Made by a program: the position numbers and the translations under genes. From positions 1-64,000 of the forward strand of contig CAZHPA010000007.1 of the NCBI GenBank assembly GCA_964533945.1: a stretch of 64,000 nt of DNA, written 5' to 3'. The stretch's first letter is position 1. Every line of letters starts with the position of its first letter. The DNA is from CAZHPA01 sp964533945 (lineage in GTDB: Bacteria; Bacillota; Clostridia; Lachnospirales; WRBF01). Of this stretch, positions 24,853 to 33,115 are shown one piece after another. The notes under the pieces are model-generated. The model saw only the letters and a list, made by a program, of their open reading frames with translations. It made no database searches and was not told where the DNA came from.

Positions 24853-26154
24853 TTATAATTTCTCCCTGTTATCAATAACCCGCTTAGCTTTGCCAACAAA
24901 CCTTTCAAACGTTTTTGGGTTAACAAGCGTAACTTTAACATCTATGCTTAAAACTACTCTAATTTTAGATTTAATTTTTTCTTTTAATTTTTCAAGCTCT
25001 CTATAGTTATTTAAAAGCGAGCCGTCAATTAATTCAACTTGAACTTCTAAAGCGTCTGTGTAGCCTTTTTTGGAAACAACAAGCTGATAATGCGAACCCA
25101 ATTCTTTAATACCCATTATTACACTTTCAATTTGACTTGGGAATACGTTAATTCCTTTTATAATTAACATATCGTCGCTTCTGCCTTGAATTTTTGCCAT
25201 GCGTGTTAAAGTTCTTCCGCATTCGCAAGGCGAATCTATTAAATATGTAATGTCACGTGTGCGATATCTTAAAAGCGGTATACCTTCTTTTGTAAGTGTT
25301 GTTAAAACAAGCTCTCCTTTGTCGCTTCTGTTAATAACGCTTCCTGTTTCGCTATTAATAATTTCGGGAAGAAAATGGTCTTCGTTAATGTGCAGCCCGT
25401 CTTTAATATGGCAATTACCAGAAACGCCGGGGCCAATTATTTCGCAAAGTCCGTAATTTTCTGTTGCAATAATTCCTAATTCTTCCTCAATTTTTAACCG
25501 CAATTGCTCTGTCATTCCTTCTCCGCCAAACATTCCTATTTTTAAATTTAACGAAACGCCCATTTCTTTGGCAACTTCTGCTATATGTATTGCATATGAA
25601 GGCGTGCAAATTAAAACGGTTGTTTTAAAGTCGTTCATAATCATAATTTGCTTTTCGGTATTTCCTGAAGACATTGGAATTACAGTTGCGCCCACTTTTT
25701 CAAGCCCCTGATGAAGCCCAAACCCCCCTGTAAATAAACCATAGCCAAACGCAACCTGCGCAACGTCTTTGTTTGAAACACCTGCCATAACTGCAAGCCT
25801 TGCTATAACTTCTGCCCACATATCCATATCATTTTTGGTATACCCAACAATTATCGGCTTGCCTGTTGTTCCGCTTGAGCCATGCAACCTAACTATATTT
25901 TCCATAGGTTCTGCAAAAAGCCCTTTTGGATAAGTTTTGCGCAAGTCGTCTTTAACCGTAAATGGTATTTCTTCTAAGTCTTTAAGGCAAGTAAATTTTT
26001 CGGGTGTCATTCCTACTGAATCAAGTTTTTCTCTATAAAATGGAACTTTATTATAAACACGTTCGATTGTTTGCTTTAATCTTGCTAACTGTAACTTTTC
26101 CATTTCGTCTCTTTGCATACATTCTGTTTTTTTATCGAATAAAGTTAAAGCCAA
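24853..26154 (-). CDS. paaK: Phenylacetate-CoA ligase family protein (first copy)
   Basis: A 433-residue PaaK-type enzyme with AMP-binding loop HGSSGTTGKPIIVGYT, the adenine motif NYGLCEIIGPG, YRTRDITYL and the C-terminal hinge GRSDDMLIIKGINVFPSQIE. It is a paralogue of the copy at the end of the operon. Next to IorAB such enzymes may recover energy from aryl-acetyl-CoA or activate aryl acids; the direction cannot be told from sequence. It starts 13 bases after the symporter stop. Confidence 0.9.
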   Translation of the reverse strand: MALTLFDKKTECMQRDEMEKLQLARLKQTIERVYNKVPFYREKLDSVGMTPEKFTCLKDLEEIPFTVKDDLRKTYPKGLFAEPMENIVRLHGSSGTTGKPIIVGYTKNDMDMWAEVIARLAVMAGVSNKDVAQVAFGYGLFTGGFGLHQGLEKVGATVIPMSSGNTEKQIMIMNDFKTTVLICTPSYAIHIAEVAKEMGVSLNLKIGMFGGEGMTEQLRLKIEEELGIIATENYGLCEIIGPGVSGNCHIKDGLHINEDHFLPEIINSETGSVINRSDKGELVLTTLTKEGIPLLRYRTRDITYLIDSPCECGRTLTRMAKIQGRSDDMLIIKGINVFPSQIESVIMGIKELGSHYQLVVSKKGYTDALEVQVELIDGSLLNNYRELEKLKEKIKSKIRVVLSIDVKVTLVNPKTFERFVGKAKRVIDNREKL

Positions 26155-26166
26155 ATTAATCAGTCC

Positions 26167-27651
26167 TTATATGTTTTTAAACACTTTGTTTAAGTGATTT
26201 TGTGAAAATTTTTCTGTAAACAGACTAACTACAATTACTGACAAAATTGATACAATAAATGCAACCATTGCAATTTTTGGCGCTAACGAGCCATCGAACT
26301 TTGAAGATACTGCCCAAATAGTTGAAGTTAAAAAGCCTGCAGTCATACCGACAATTGCGCCAAGCTTTGTTGTTCCTTTCCAATACAGCCCTAACAAATA
26401 TGGGCCAATAAAGCTTCCGGAAACCGTTCCCCATGAAAATGACATAAGTTGCAAAATTGCAACAGGCTTACTAGCTGCAATTGCAAATGAAAGAACTATA
26501 AAAACAACACATAATATCCTTGAAAGAGAAACAACGCTTTCTTGCTTCATATTAGGCGAAATTCCACCTTTAACTAAGTCGATTGCAATTGCACTGCTTG
26601 AAGTTATAACTATTGAAGCTAAAGTTGACATTGAAGCCGAAAGAACTAAAAGCAAAATAATACTCATAACGAAAACAGGCAGTGTTTCAACAACTTTTGG
26701 CATAACAACATCATAGCCGCCTTCAGGGAGTGTATTGTTTAAAAAAAGCCTTGCAAGAGAACCAACAAAATATGCACTGCAAGCAATTAAAAGCGCAAAA
26801 GCCGTTGAAACAATTGTTGCAACTTTAATTGAGTTTTCGTCTTTTATTGCGTAAAACTTATGTATCATTTGAGGAAGCCCCCAGCTTCCAAAGCTTGTTA
26901 AAACAATTAAAGCTAAAAGGTCTACCCACTTTTTGCCGCCAAATATGCTAACTATGTCTGCGTTATCGGTTGTTTGTGCAATTTGTCTTAATTGTTCAAG
27001 ACCGCCTGCAAAGCCTCCAACTTTTTCATTTCCCAAAATAAAAAATACCATAAGCAAAACGCCTATTATCATTATAATTCCTTGAAAAAAGTCGGTTATA
27101 ACCGTTGCCAAATAGCCTCCCAAAACAAGATATATTGTAGTTACAATAGCCATTGCCGCCATAAAATATATATATGGAATGCCAAACGTTGTTTCAAATA
27201 AATAACCAAGCCCCATGTAAACAGAAGCCGAGTATGGAACTAAAAACACAAATATTATAATTGCGGAAAAATATTTTAAAAACTTACTGTCGTATCGTGC
27301 TTCAAAAAATTCTGGCATAGTTTTTGAACTTAGTGTATGTGTCATAGTTCTTGTACGTTTTGCCAAAACAACCCATGCCAAAAGACTTCCTATAATTGCA
27401 TTAAAAAATCCAATCCAAACTGATGAAACGCCAAAAACCCAACCATTTTTGCCGGCATAGCCAATGAATAAAACAGCCGAAAAATATGTTGTTCCGTATG
27501 CAAAAGCCGAAACCCAAGCGCCGGCTTTTTTACCGCCTAAAAAAAATCCACTAACTGTTTTAGTATGTTTGTAATTTAAAAATCCTATTCCAATCATTGC
27601 AATAATAAACGCTAGCAAAAACCCATATTTTATTAAAATATCTGAAGTCAT
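26167..27651 (-). CDS. Sodium:solute symporter (SSS family, PutP/PanF type)
   Basis: A 494-residue inner-membrane transporter with about 13 hydrophobic segments. The N-terminal motif GYGTTYFSA-like (FAYGTTYFSAVLFIGYAG) and the later SWGTVSGSFIGPYLLGLYW are typical of the SSS family, which couples uptake to Na+. The substrate is unknown. In this operon an aromatic amino acid or aryl carboxylate is the reasonable guess. The start is ATG 27651, six or so bases after AGAGGGAAAG and one base after the stop of the GGDEF/EAL gene, so the two are coupled; longer upstream frames lie inside that gene. Confidence 0.88.
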   Translation of the reverse strand: MTSDILIKYGFLLAFIIAMIGIGFLNYKHTKTVSGFFLGGKKAGAWVSAFAYGTTYFSAVLFIGYAGKNGWVFGVSSVWIGFFNAIIGSLLAWVVLAKRTRTMTHTLSSKTMPEFFEARYDSKFLKYFSAIIIFVFLVPYSASVYMGLGYLFETTFGIPYIYFMAAMAIVTTIYLVLGGYLATVITDFFQGIIMIIGVLLMVFFILGNEKVGGFAGGLEQLRQIAQTTDNADIVSIFGGKKWVDLLALIVLTSFGSWGLPQMIHKFYAIKDENSIKVATIVSTAFALLIACSAYFVGSLARLFLNNTLPEGGYDVVMPKVVETLPVFVMSIILLLVLSASMSTLASIVITSSSAIAIDLVKGGISPNMKQESVVSLSRILCVVFIVLSFAIAASKPVAILQLMSFSWGTVSGSFIGPYLLGLYWKGTTKLGAIVGMTAGFLTSTIWAVSSKFDGSLAPKIAMVAFIVSILSVIVVSLFTEKFSQNHLNKVFKNI

Positions 27652-27652
27652 A

Positions 27653-29908
27653 TTACTTTCCCTCTTTATTAAATTCATTTTTTAGTTTTTCAAGCATTAA
27701 AGTTAGTTCGTTATGAGGCATTGGTTTTGCAAAGTAGTAGCCTTGAATAATGTCGCATTCAAGTTCTCTTAAAAGTTCAATATGTTCGATAGTTTCAACA
27801 CCTTCTGCAACGGTATAAATTTTTAAGCTTTTTGCCAAACCAATAACACTTGAAACAACGGTTTTGGCTCTTTCAATTTCTTTATAACATGCAAAAAATG
27901 TTCTATCAAGTTTTATAACGTCAACAGGTATGCTTTTAAGAAGCCCTAGCGACGAATAACCAGAACCAAAATCATCCATTGAAACTGTAAAGCCAAGCTT
28001 GTGAAGTTCGGTCATAACAGATAATAAAGTTTCTTCATTGTCAAGCATTGTGCTTTCTGTTAATTCAATTTCTAGATATTTTGGTAAAATTTTATTCTCG
28101 TTAATAATCTTAGAAAGTTCATAAATAAAGTTTTTATTTTTAAGATGCAGTCTTGAAAAATTAACTGAAATAGTAACAGGCTCAATTCCCTCGTCAATCC
28201 ATTGTTTTATAACTTTACAAGCTTTGTTAAACATATACATATCAAGCTTTGTTATAAATCCATTTTGTTCAAAAAGCGGTATAAATTCATTTGGGAATAT
28301 AAACTTACCTTCCGGAGTTTGCCAACGAACAAGTGCTTCCGCCCCAACAATTACTTCTTCTTTAGTTGAGTATTTTGGTTGAAGATATAATAAAAATTGG
28401 TCGGTTCTTAAAGCTTCTACCATTCTGTTTTCAATTTCTTTTTGGGCTGCAACTTTTTTTCTAACGTTTTCATTATAGAAAGAAACATTATTTTCATTTG
28501 TATGTTTAAAAATTCTATGAACATATCGTGCTTTGTCGCTAATTGAACCAAGAGCCTCATGGTTATCTTCAACAATATAAACACCAACGCTAAATGTTAA
28601 CGAATATGAATCGGGATGCCTTAAAACAAATTCATCGTTTATATGCTTAAACATTTGTTCCATACGCTCATTAACAGCTTTGTCGTTTTCATAGTGAATT
28701 AAAGCACAAAACTCATCTGTTCCAATTCTTCCAAATGGTTCATCGGCATCTAAAAATCTTGCAAATGTTTTAGCTATATATAAAATTAAAAAATCGCCGC
28801 TAACAAAGCCGAAAGTTTCATTAAACATTTTCATTTTATCAACATCAAAAATTAAAAATGCCCATTTTGAATTTGGGATTTGTAGTGACAATGCTGCGTC
28901 CATATTAAATTTAATAGTATTTCTTGCTCCTGTTAAAGTATCATTAAAAGCAAATATTGATATTTCGTTAATATGGTCACGCTGAAATTTAACTATATAT
29001 AGCATAAAAATTAAAAAAGACAAAGCAACAATAATTGTCATTGCGTTTGTTATTGTTGAGATTTTATTTGATTGTTTTGCAATAACATCTTCGGGAATTG
29101 CAGAATATAAATACCAGTTGTTGTATCCAATTGGAACATATCTTGCAAGCCTAACTTGCCCATTAAAATTATATCTGCAAAAACCGCTTTCTAAATTTTG
29201 CATATTTTTCTTAACTGTTTCTAGCGAATCAAATGAAGTAACTTCGCTTCTTTCCAAAACATTAAGCACGTTGTTTAGAGAAGTTATAGAATATTTACTT
29301 AGAGATTTTGCAATTATGTCGCCCTTTTGATTTAAAAGGTATGCATATCCGCTTTCTCCAAAAGAAGTGCTTGCAAAAAGTTCGTCAAGTTTGCTTGAAA
29401 CATATGAGCCAATTACAACAGAAACAGCTTCGCCATCTTTTATAATTGGGGTTGCCAATACAACAATTTCCGCATTTCTTGTTGAAGATATAAACGGTTC
29501 TGATAAAACGGTTTCCCCTTTAATTGCTCTTTGAAAATATTCACGCTTGCTTACATTAAATATTTCTCCGTCGCTTGATATAGCTTCACCTTCACGTGAT
29601 GCTATGCTAATTTTTTCAAATGAAGTTTCAGGAACAACAGAACTAATTATATTTAAAATTATTTCCTTGTCACTTGATTCTAAATTTGAAATATTTTTGG
29701 CAATTGTTTTAATGGTTTCCGTTTCGCCAGCAATTTTAGACTTAAAATTATATGCCTGCTGGTCTGCAATTTCAGACAACGTTAGAAGCGTTGAATGTTC
29801 AAGCTCTGTTTTAACAATTATTCTATAAAAAAATAAACCCGAAGCAACTAAAATAATCATTAAAATAAAAACAAGCGACAAAGCAACAATCTTTTTGTTA
29901 TTATGCAA
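27653..29908 (-). CDS. Membrane sensor with Cache-like, degenerate GGDEF and EAL domains
   Basis: 751 residues from TTG 29908 behind AAAGGAAAG. It has a TM helix at the N-terminus (VALSLVFILMIILVASGLFF), an extracytoplasmic dCache-like domain of about 240 residues, a second TM (MTIIVALSFLIFMLYIV), then a GGDEF-type and an EAL domain. The cyclase motif reads RIGTDEF instead of RxGGDEF, so diguanylate cyclase activity is doubtful. The EAL part keeps EALVRW, EIELTEST, DDFGSGYSS, IKLDRTFF, AEGVET and QGYYFAKP, consistent with an active c-di-GMP phosphodiesterase. It heads the aryl-acid operon behind a strong promoter, suggesting that an external ligand linked to aromatic metabolism lowers c-di-GMP. 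The ligand is inferred, not seen. Confidence 0.88.
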   Translation of the reverse strand: MHNNKKIVALSLVFILMIILVASGLFFYRIIVKTELEHSTLLTLSEIADQQAYNFKSKIAGETETIKTIAKNISNLESSDKEIILNIISSVVPETSFEKISIASREGEAISSDGEIFNVSKREYFQRAIKGETVLSEPFISSTRNAEIVVLATPIIKDGEAVSVVIGSYVSSKLDELFASTSFGESGYAYLLNQKGDIIAKSLSKYSITSLNNVLNVLERSEVTSFDSLETVKKNMQNLESGFCRYNFNGQVRLARYVPIGYNNWYLYSAIPEDVIAKQSNKISTITNAMTIIVALSFLIFMLYIVKFQRDHINEISIFAFNDTLTGARNTIKFNMDAALSLQIPNSKWAFLIFDVDKMKMFNETFGFVSGDFLILYIAKTFARFLDADEPFGRIGTDEFCALIHYENDKAVNERMEQMFKHINDEFVLRHPDSYSLTFSVGVYIVEDNHEALGSISDKARYVHRIFKHTNENNVSFYNENVRKKVAAQKEIENRMVEALRTDQFLLYLQPKYSTKEEVIVGAEALVRWQTPEGKFIFPNEFIPLFEQNGFITKLDMYMFNKACKVIKQWIDEGIEPVTISVNFSRLHLKNKNFIYELSKIINENKILPKYLEIELTESTMLDNEETLLSVMTELHKLGFTVSMDDFGSGYSSLGLLKSIPVDVIKLDRTFFACYKEIERAKTVVSSVIGLAKSLKIYTVAEGVETIEHIELLRELECDIIQGYYFAKPMPHNELTLMLEKLKNEFNKEGK

Positions 29909-29956
29909 CTTAAATCTTTCCTTTCTAAACGGCACTTGCTATTCTCTTAATTTTAT

Positions 29957-29986
29957 ATTATAATATAGACTATTGTATGTTGTCAA
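29957..29986 (-). promoter_or_regulatory. Strong promoter of the sensor/aryl-acid operon
   Basis: TTGACA (29986-29981), an 18-base spacer and a perfect TATAAT (29962-29957). Transcription would start near 29950, about 40 bases before the TTG start. Confidence 0.75.
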
Positions 29987-30035
29987 ATTTCTTTAAAATA
30001 AAAGCCTTGAAGTGAAATTGAGCTATCCTACCAAC

Positions 30036-30073
30036 AAAACCCCCTATAGCTTTGTTTCGCCATAAGGGGTTTT
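30036..30073 (-). terminator. Terminator after cysK
   Basis: The minus strand reads AAAACCCC-TTAT, a loop, then ATAGGGGGTTTTGTT: a GC-rich stem ending in a short T-tract, 57 bases beyond the cysK stop. Confidence 0.75.
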
Positions 30074-30130
30074 CCGTTGTTTAATTTTACATTACAATAA
30101 AAATTATTAAGCAGCAAACAATTTTAGTTT

Positions 30131-31042
30131 TTATGCCAAATATCTTTCTCCTGTATCTGGAAAAACAACAACAATTAGTTTATCTTTATTTTCCGTCCTT
30201 TTTGCAATTAAGCTTGCAGCGGCGCAAGCTGCACCTGAAGAAATGCCAACAAGTAGCCCTTCTGATTTAGCAAGCATTTCGCAAGTTGAAAAAGCTTCTT
30301 CATCTTTAATTTTAATTATTTCGTCAATTATTTCTGTGTTTAAAATTTCAGGTATAAAGCCCGGCCCAATGCCTTGAATTTTATGAGGTGCAGCAGTTCC
30401 GCCCGAAATAACAGGGGAACTAAAAGGTTCTACTGCAACAACTTTAATATTTGGGTTTTTTTGCTTTAAAATTTCCGAAACCCCTGTAATTGTTCCGCCT
30501 GTTCCAACAGCCGAAACAAAAATATCAACTTTGCCGTCTGTATCGTTTAAAATTTCTTGTGCTGTTGTTAACCTGTGTATTTCAGGGTTTGCTTTATTTG
30601 AAAATTGCCCCAAAATTATTGAATTTTCAATGCTTTCATTAAGTTGCTTTGCTTTTTCTATTGAACCTTTCATACCAAGTTCTTTTGGCGTTAAAATTAA
30701 TTCTGCCCCTAAAGCTGCTAAAATTCTCCGGCGCTCAATGCTCATACTTTCTGGCATTGTTAAAATTACTTTATATCCTTTTGAAGCTGCCGAAAATGCA
30801 ATACCAATTCCTGTGTTTCCGCTTGTGGGTTCAATTATAACTGTATCTTTATTTAAAAGTCCTTTATTTTCAGCATCTACAATCATATAGTTTCCTGCTC
30901 TGTCTTTAACAGATGAAAGAGGGTTAAACATTTCAAGTTTGGCAACTATAGTTGATAAAGCATTAATCTTTTTATTGTAGTTCGACAATTCCAAAAGAGG
31001 AGTATTTCCTATTAAGTCTGTTAAAACTTTTGCGATTTTCAA
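30131..31042 (-). CDS. cysK: Cysteine synthase (O-acetylserine sulfhydrylase)
   Basis: A 303-residue PLP enzyme making cysteine from O-acetylserine and sulfide. The PLP lysine is in NPLSSVKDRAGNYM, the substrate loop is EPTSGNTGIGIAF, the phosphate-binding glycines are in SAVGTGGTITG and the C-terminus is the usual FPDTGERYL. The start is taken as TTG 31042 (MKIAKVLTDLIGNTP), 11 bases after AAAGG; an upstream GTG overlaps that ribosome binding site. It is the last gene of the MFS-ribU-cysK group, 18 bases after ribU. Confidence 0.93.
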   Translation of the reverse strand: MKIAKVLTDLIGNTPLLELSNYNKKINALSTIVAKLEMFNPLSSVKDRAGNYMIVDAENKGLLNKDTVIIEPTSGNTGIGIAFSAASKGYKVILTMPESMSIERRRILAALGAELILTPKELGMKGSIEKAKQLNESIENSIILGQFSNKANPEIHRLTTAQEILNDTDGKVDIFVSAVGTGGTITGVSEILKQKNPNIKVVAVEPFSSPVISGGTAAPHKIQGIGPGFIPEILNTEIIDEIIKIKDEEAFSTCEMLAKSEGLLVGISSGAACAAASLIAKRTENKDKLIVVVFPDTGERYLA

Positions 31043-31060
31043 GAGTAATATCACCTTTCA

Positions 31061-31642
31061 TTAATTTTTAAAGAAAACAGGTTTTAAAGCTTTAAATAGT
31101 AAAGCAGTTACAAAAGTAACTATAATGCCTTTTAAAATATTAAAGGGCAAAATCGAATATAATATTAACGTTTTAAAACTAACAACCGAAGAACTAACGG
31201 CTTGTGCCATCTTAACAATGTCTTCAATTGAAACTCCTAATATTTTGCAATATAGCGGAATTAAAACTATGTAGTTTAAAGCACAAGCTGCAATGCTCAT
31301 GCAAAATATACCAGCTGCCGCTCCGATTGCAAATCTTTTAAAATCTCTTTTATTTTTAAAAATAAACCAAAAAGGTAAAGCGTAAGAAATACCAATTATA
31401 AAATTTGCAACTTCTCCAACTCCACCCGATGTTGACTGAAATATACCATGAAGTATATTTTTAATTAATGCAATAAATATTCCGGGCAACGCCCCAAGCA
31501 TTAATGTACCTATAATTACAGGCAAGTCGCTTATATCAATTTTTAAAAACACAGGAAAAATGGGAAGCGGAAATTCAAACCATGAAAGAGTATAAGCAAT
31601 TACAGCAAGCACACTAATTTTAGTTAATGTTTTTGTATTCAT
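31061..31642 (-). CDS. ribU: ECF transporter S component, riboflavin type (RibU-like)
   Basis: A 193-residue integral membrane protein with about six helices. The segment PVFLKIDISDLPVIIGTLML followed by LGALPGIFIALIKN is the hallmark of RibU, the riboflavin-binding S component that works with the shared EcfA-EcfA'-EcfT module (not in this window). No FMN riboswitch precedes it: only 7 bases separate it from the MFS gene. Other vitamins are possible, since S components diverge, but the IDISDLP motif favours flavin. Confidence 0.8.
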   Translation of the reverse strand: MNTKTLTKISVLAVIAYTLSWFEFPLPIFPVFLKIDISDLPVIIGTLMLGALPGIFIALIKNILHGIFQSTSGGVGEVANFIIGISYALPFWFIFKNKRDFKRFAIGAAAGIFCMSIAACALNYIVLIPLYCKILGVSIEDIVKMAQAVSSSVVSFKTLILYSILPFNILKGIIVTFVTALLFKALKPVFFKN

Positions 31643-31649
31643 TTTAGTA

Positions 31650-32837
31650 TTAAGCAGCCTCCGTTTTTTTATTCTTTTGTGTACCTATTATAAATACCGC
31701 CAGCCCTGCTGCGCTGCAAATGGCTGCCGCATATTGCACAGAAAGCACACCAAAACTTGAAATCATAAAGCCTGCGGCCAAAGCTCCAATAACAGTTCCC
31801 ATACCCATACATATTGAAACTAAAACTGTAATTGCTGTTGAAAGCATTTCGTTAGGGACAATTTTTTGAACATAGCGTATCGAAGAAGGTAAAAATATGG
31901 CATAGGCAATGCCAATAAAAAATTGGCTTATAAAAACTCCTGTAAGCGAAGTTAATACCGATACTATAACAAATCTTATAATATAACTGCAAAATGACAT
32001 AATTATTAAAGCTTTTGATGACACCTTACGAGAAATCTTTTTATAGAAAAAAAGTATTGGTATTTCTATTGTTGCCGTAACAAAAAGCATCTGCCCTAAA
32101 AAAATGTTGCTGCCTCCACGTTCAAGCACTAAAGCCGCCAAAAACGAATTGGAACCGCAAGCCCCAATAAAAACTATTGTTGAAGAAACTAGCAAAATTA
32201 AATATTCAGGCATTTTGGTAAGCTTAGTTGCCGAAGAAATAAAGCTTGATTTTTTCTTGTCTTTTTCATCTCTTTTTGTAACAGGGTATTCTTCAAGAGT
32301 AAAAAGAATAAAGGTCTGTATAATTAAAATAGCAGCATGAATTATAAACATAGGCTTAAACCCGAAAGTATCAATTAACTTTCCAAGCGCTAATGAACAA
32401 ATTGCAAACCCAAGTGAACCTAATGCGCGAGTAACGCCAAAATCTAAGCCGCTTCTTTTGGTTGCCATTTTTGTAATATAGCCATCTATAGTTGAAGATA
32501 AAGGACGCTCTGAAAAAGCAACACACATATAAACAATAAAAAACCAAATAAAATATTTTTCTGTAAACGGCAAAAGCGATGAAAAAATTATTGAAAGAAT
32601 AGTTCCCAAAATTAATATTTTTTTGCTAGAAACAACAAAATCGCTTAAATATCCAAAAACGGGCTGAACAAAAATGCTTACTAAATTTGCCGATGCCACA
32701 ATAATCCCGATTTTAGCATCATCTATACCAACTGATTTAAAATAAGTTACTATATATGAAAATACTATACAAAACGCTGCAAAATAAGTAAATTGCAGCG
32801 CCCCGAAACGCTTATTTTCCTTTGAAAGCCTTAACAA
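31650..32837 (-). CDS. MFS transporter (MFS_1-like)
   Basis: A 395-residue membrane protein with 12 predicted helices. It opens with RFGALQFTYFAAFCIVFSYIV and has the FGYLSDFVVSSKK loop corresponding to the conserved cytoplasmic MFS motif A between helices 2 and 3. The pattern resembles the LacY/NupG-like MFS_1_like group. The substrate is unknown; the ribU and cysK neighbours do not fix it. The start is TTG 32837, nine bases after AGAGG. It lies just after the hairpin at the recA end, and I see no clear promoter of its own. Confidence 0.8.
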   Translation of the reverse strand: MLRLSKENKRFGALQFTYFAAFCIVFSYIVTYFKSVGIDDAKIGIIVASANLVSIFVQPVFGYLSDFVVSSKKILILGTILSIIFSSLLPFTEKYFIWFFIVYMCVAFSERPLSSTIDGYITKMATKRSGLDFGVTRALGSLGFAICSLALGKLIDTFGFKPMFIIHAAILIIQTFILFTLEEYPVTKRDEKDKKKSSFISSATKLTKMPEYLILLVSSTIVFIGACGSNSFLAALVLERGGSNIFLGQMLFVTATIEIPILFFYKKISRKVSSKALIIMSFCSYIIRFVIVSVLTSLTGVFISQFFIGIAYAIFLPSSIRYVQKIVPNEMLSTAITVLVSICMGMGTVIGALAAGFMISSFGVLSVQYAAAICSAAGLAVFIIGTQKNKKTEAA

Positions 32838-32874
32838 ATGTTTTCGCCTCTATTCAAAAATGGTTAAATGCTAA

Positions 32875-32930
32875 AACTGTTGAATTAAAGTTAGGAGCTA
32901 AAACCCCTAACTTATATTTAATCAACAGTT
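32875..32930 (-). terminator. Long hairpin ending the recA operon
   Basis: The outer arms AACTGTTGA/TCAACAGTT and the inner arms AAGTTAGG/CCTAACTT form a long imperfect stem with a 10-base loop. On the minus strand it is followed by TTTAGC. One arm is made of sequence belonging to a duplicated recA 3' end. Confidence 0.6.
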
Positions 32931-33115
32931 GGTTCTTCTATGTTAAATTGCTTAATTTTACTTTTCGTTCAAGCTATAAACCCAGATTAAAAGCTAATCA
33001 TTGGTTATATTTTATGTTAAGTTACCTAACTTTGTTTTTTATTTAAAGTATAAAAATTTCAGATTAAAAAATTAATCAACAGTTGGTTCTTCTATATTAA
33101 ATTGCTTAATTTTGT
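32918..33115 (-). repeat. Three tandem partial copies of the recA 3' end
   Basis: Copy 1 (33073-33115) is the real recA end. Copy 3 (32918-32960) matches it over 43 bases with two mismatches, starting TTAATCAACAGTTGGTTCTT. A degenerate middle copy (about 32995-33045, with ATCATTGG, TTATGTTAAG and AACTTTG) lies between. The period is about 75-80 bases and includes the downstream spacer AGATTAAAA. Neither extra copy is expressed as protein. Confidence 0.85.

Noticed and set aside
31643..31649. FMN riboswitch before ribU
   Set aside because: Only 7 bases separate ribU from the preceding gene, so no riboswitch can be there.
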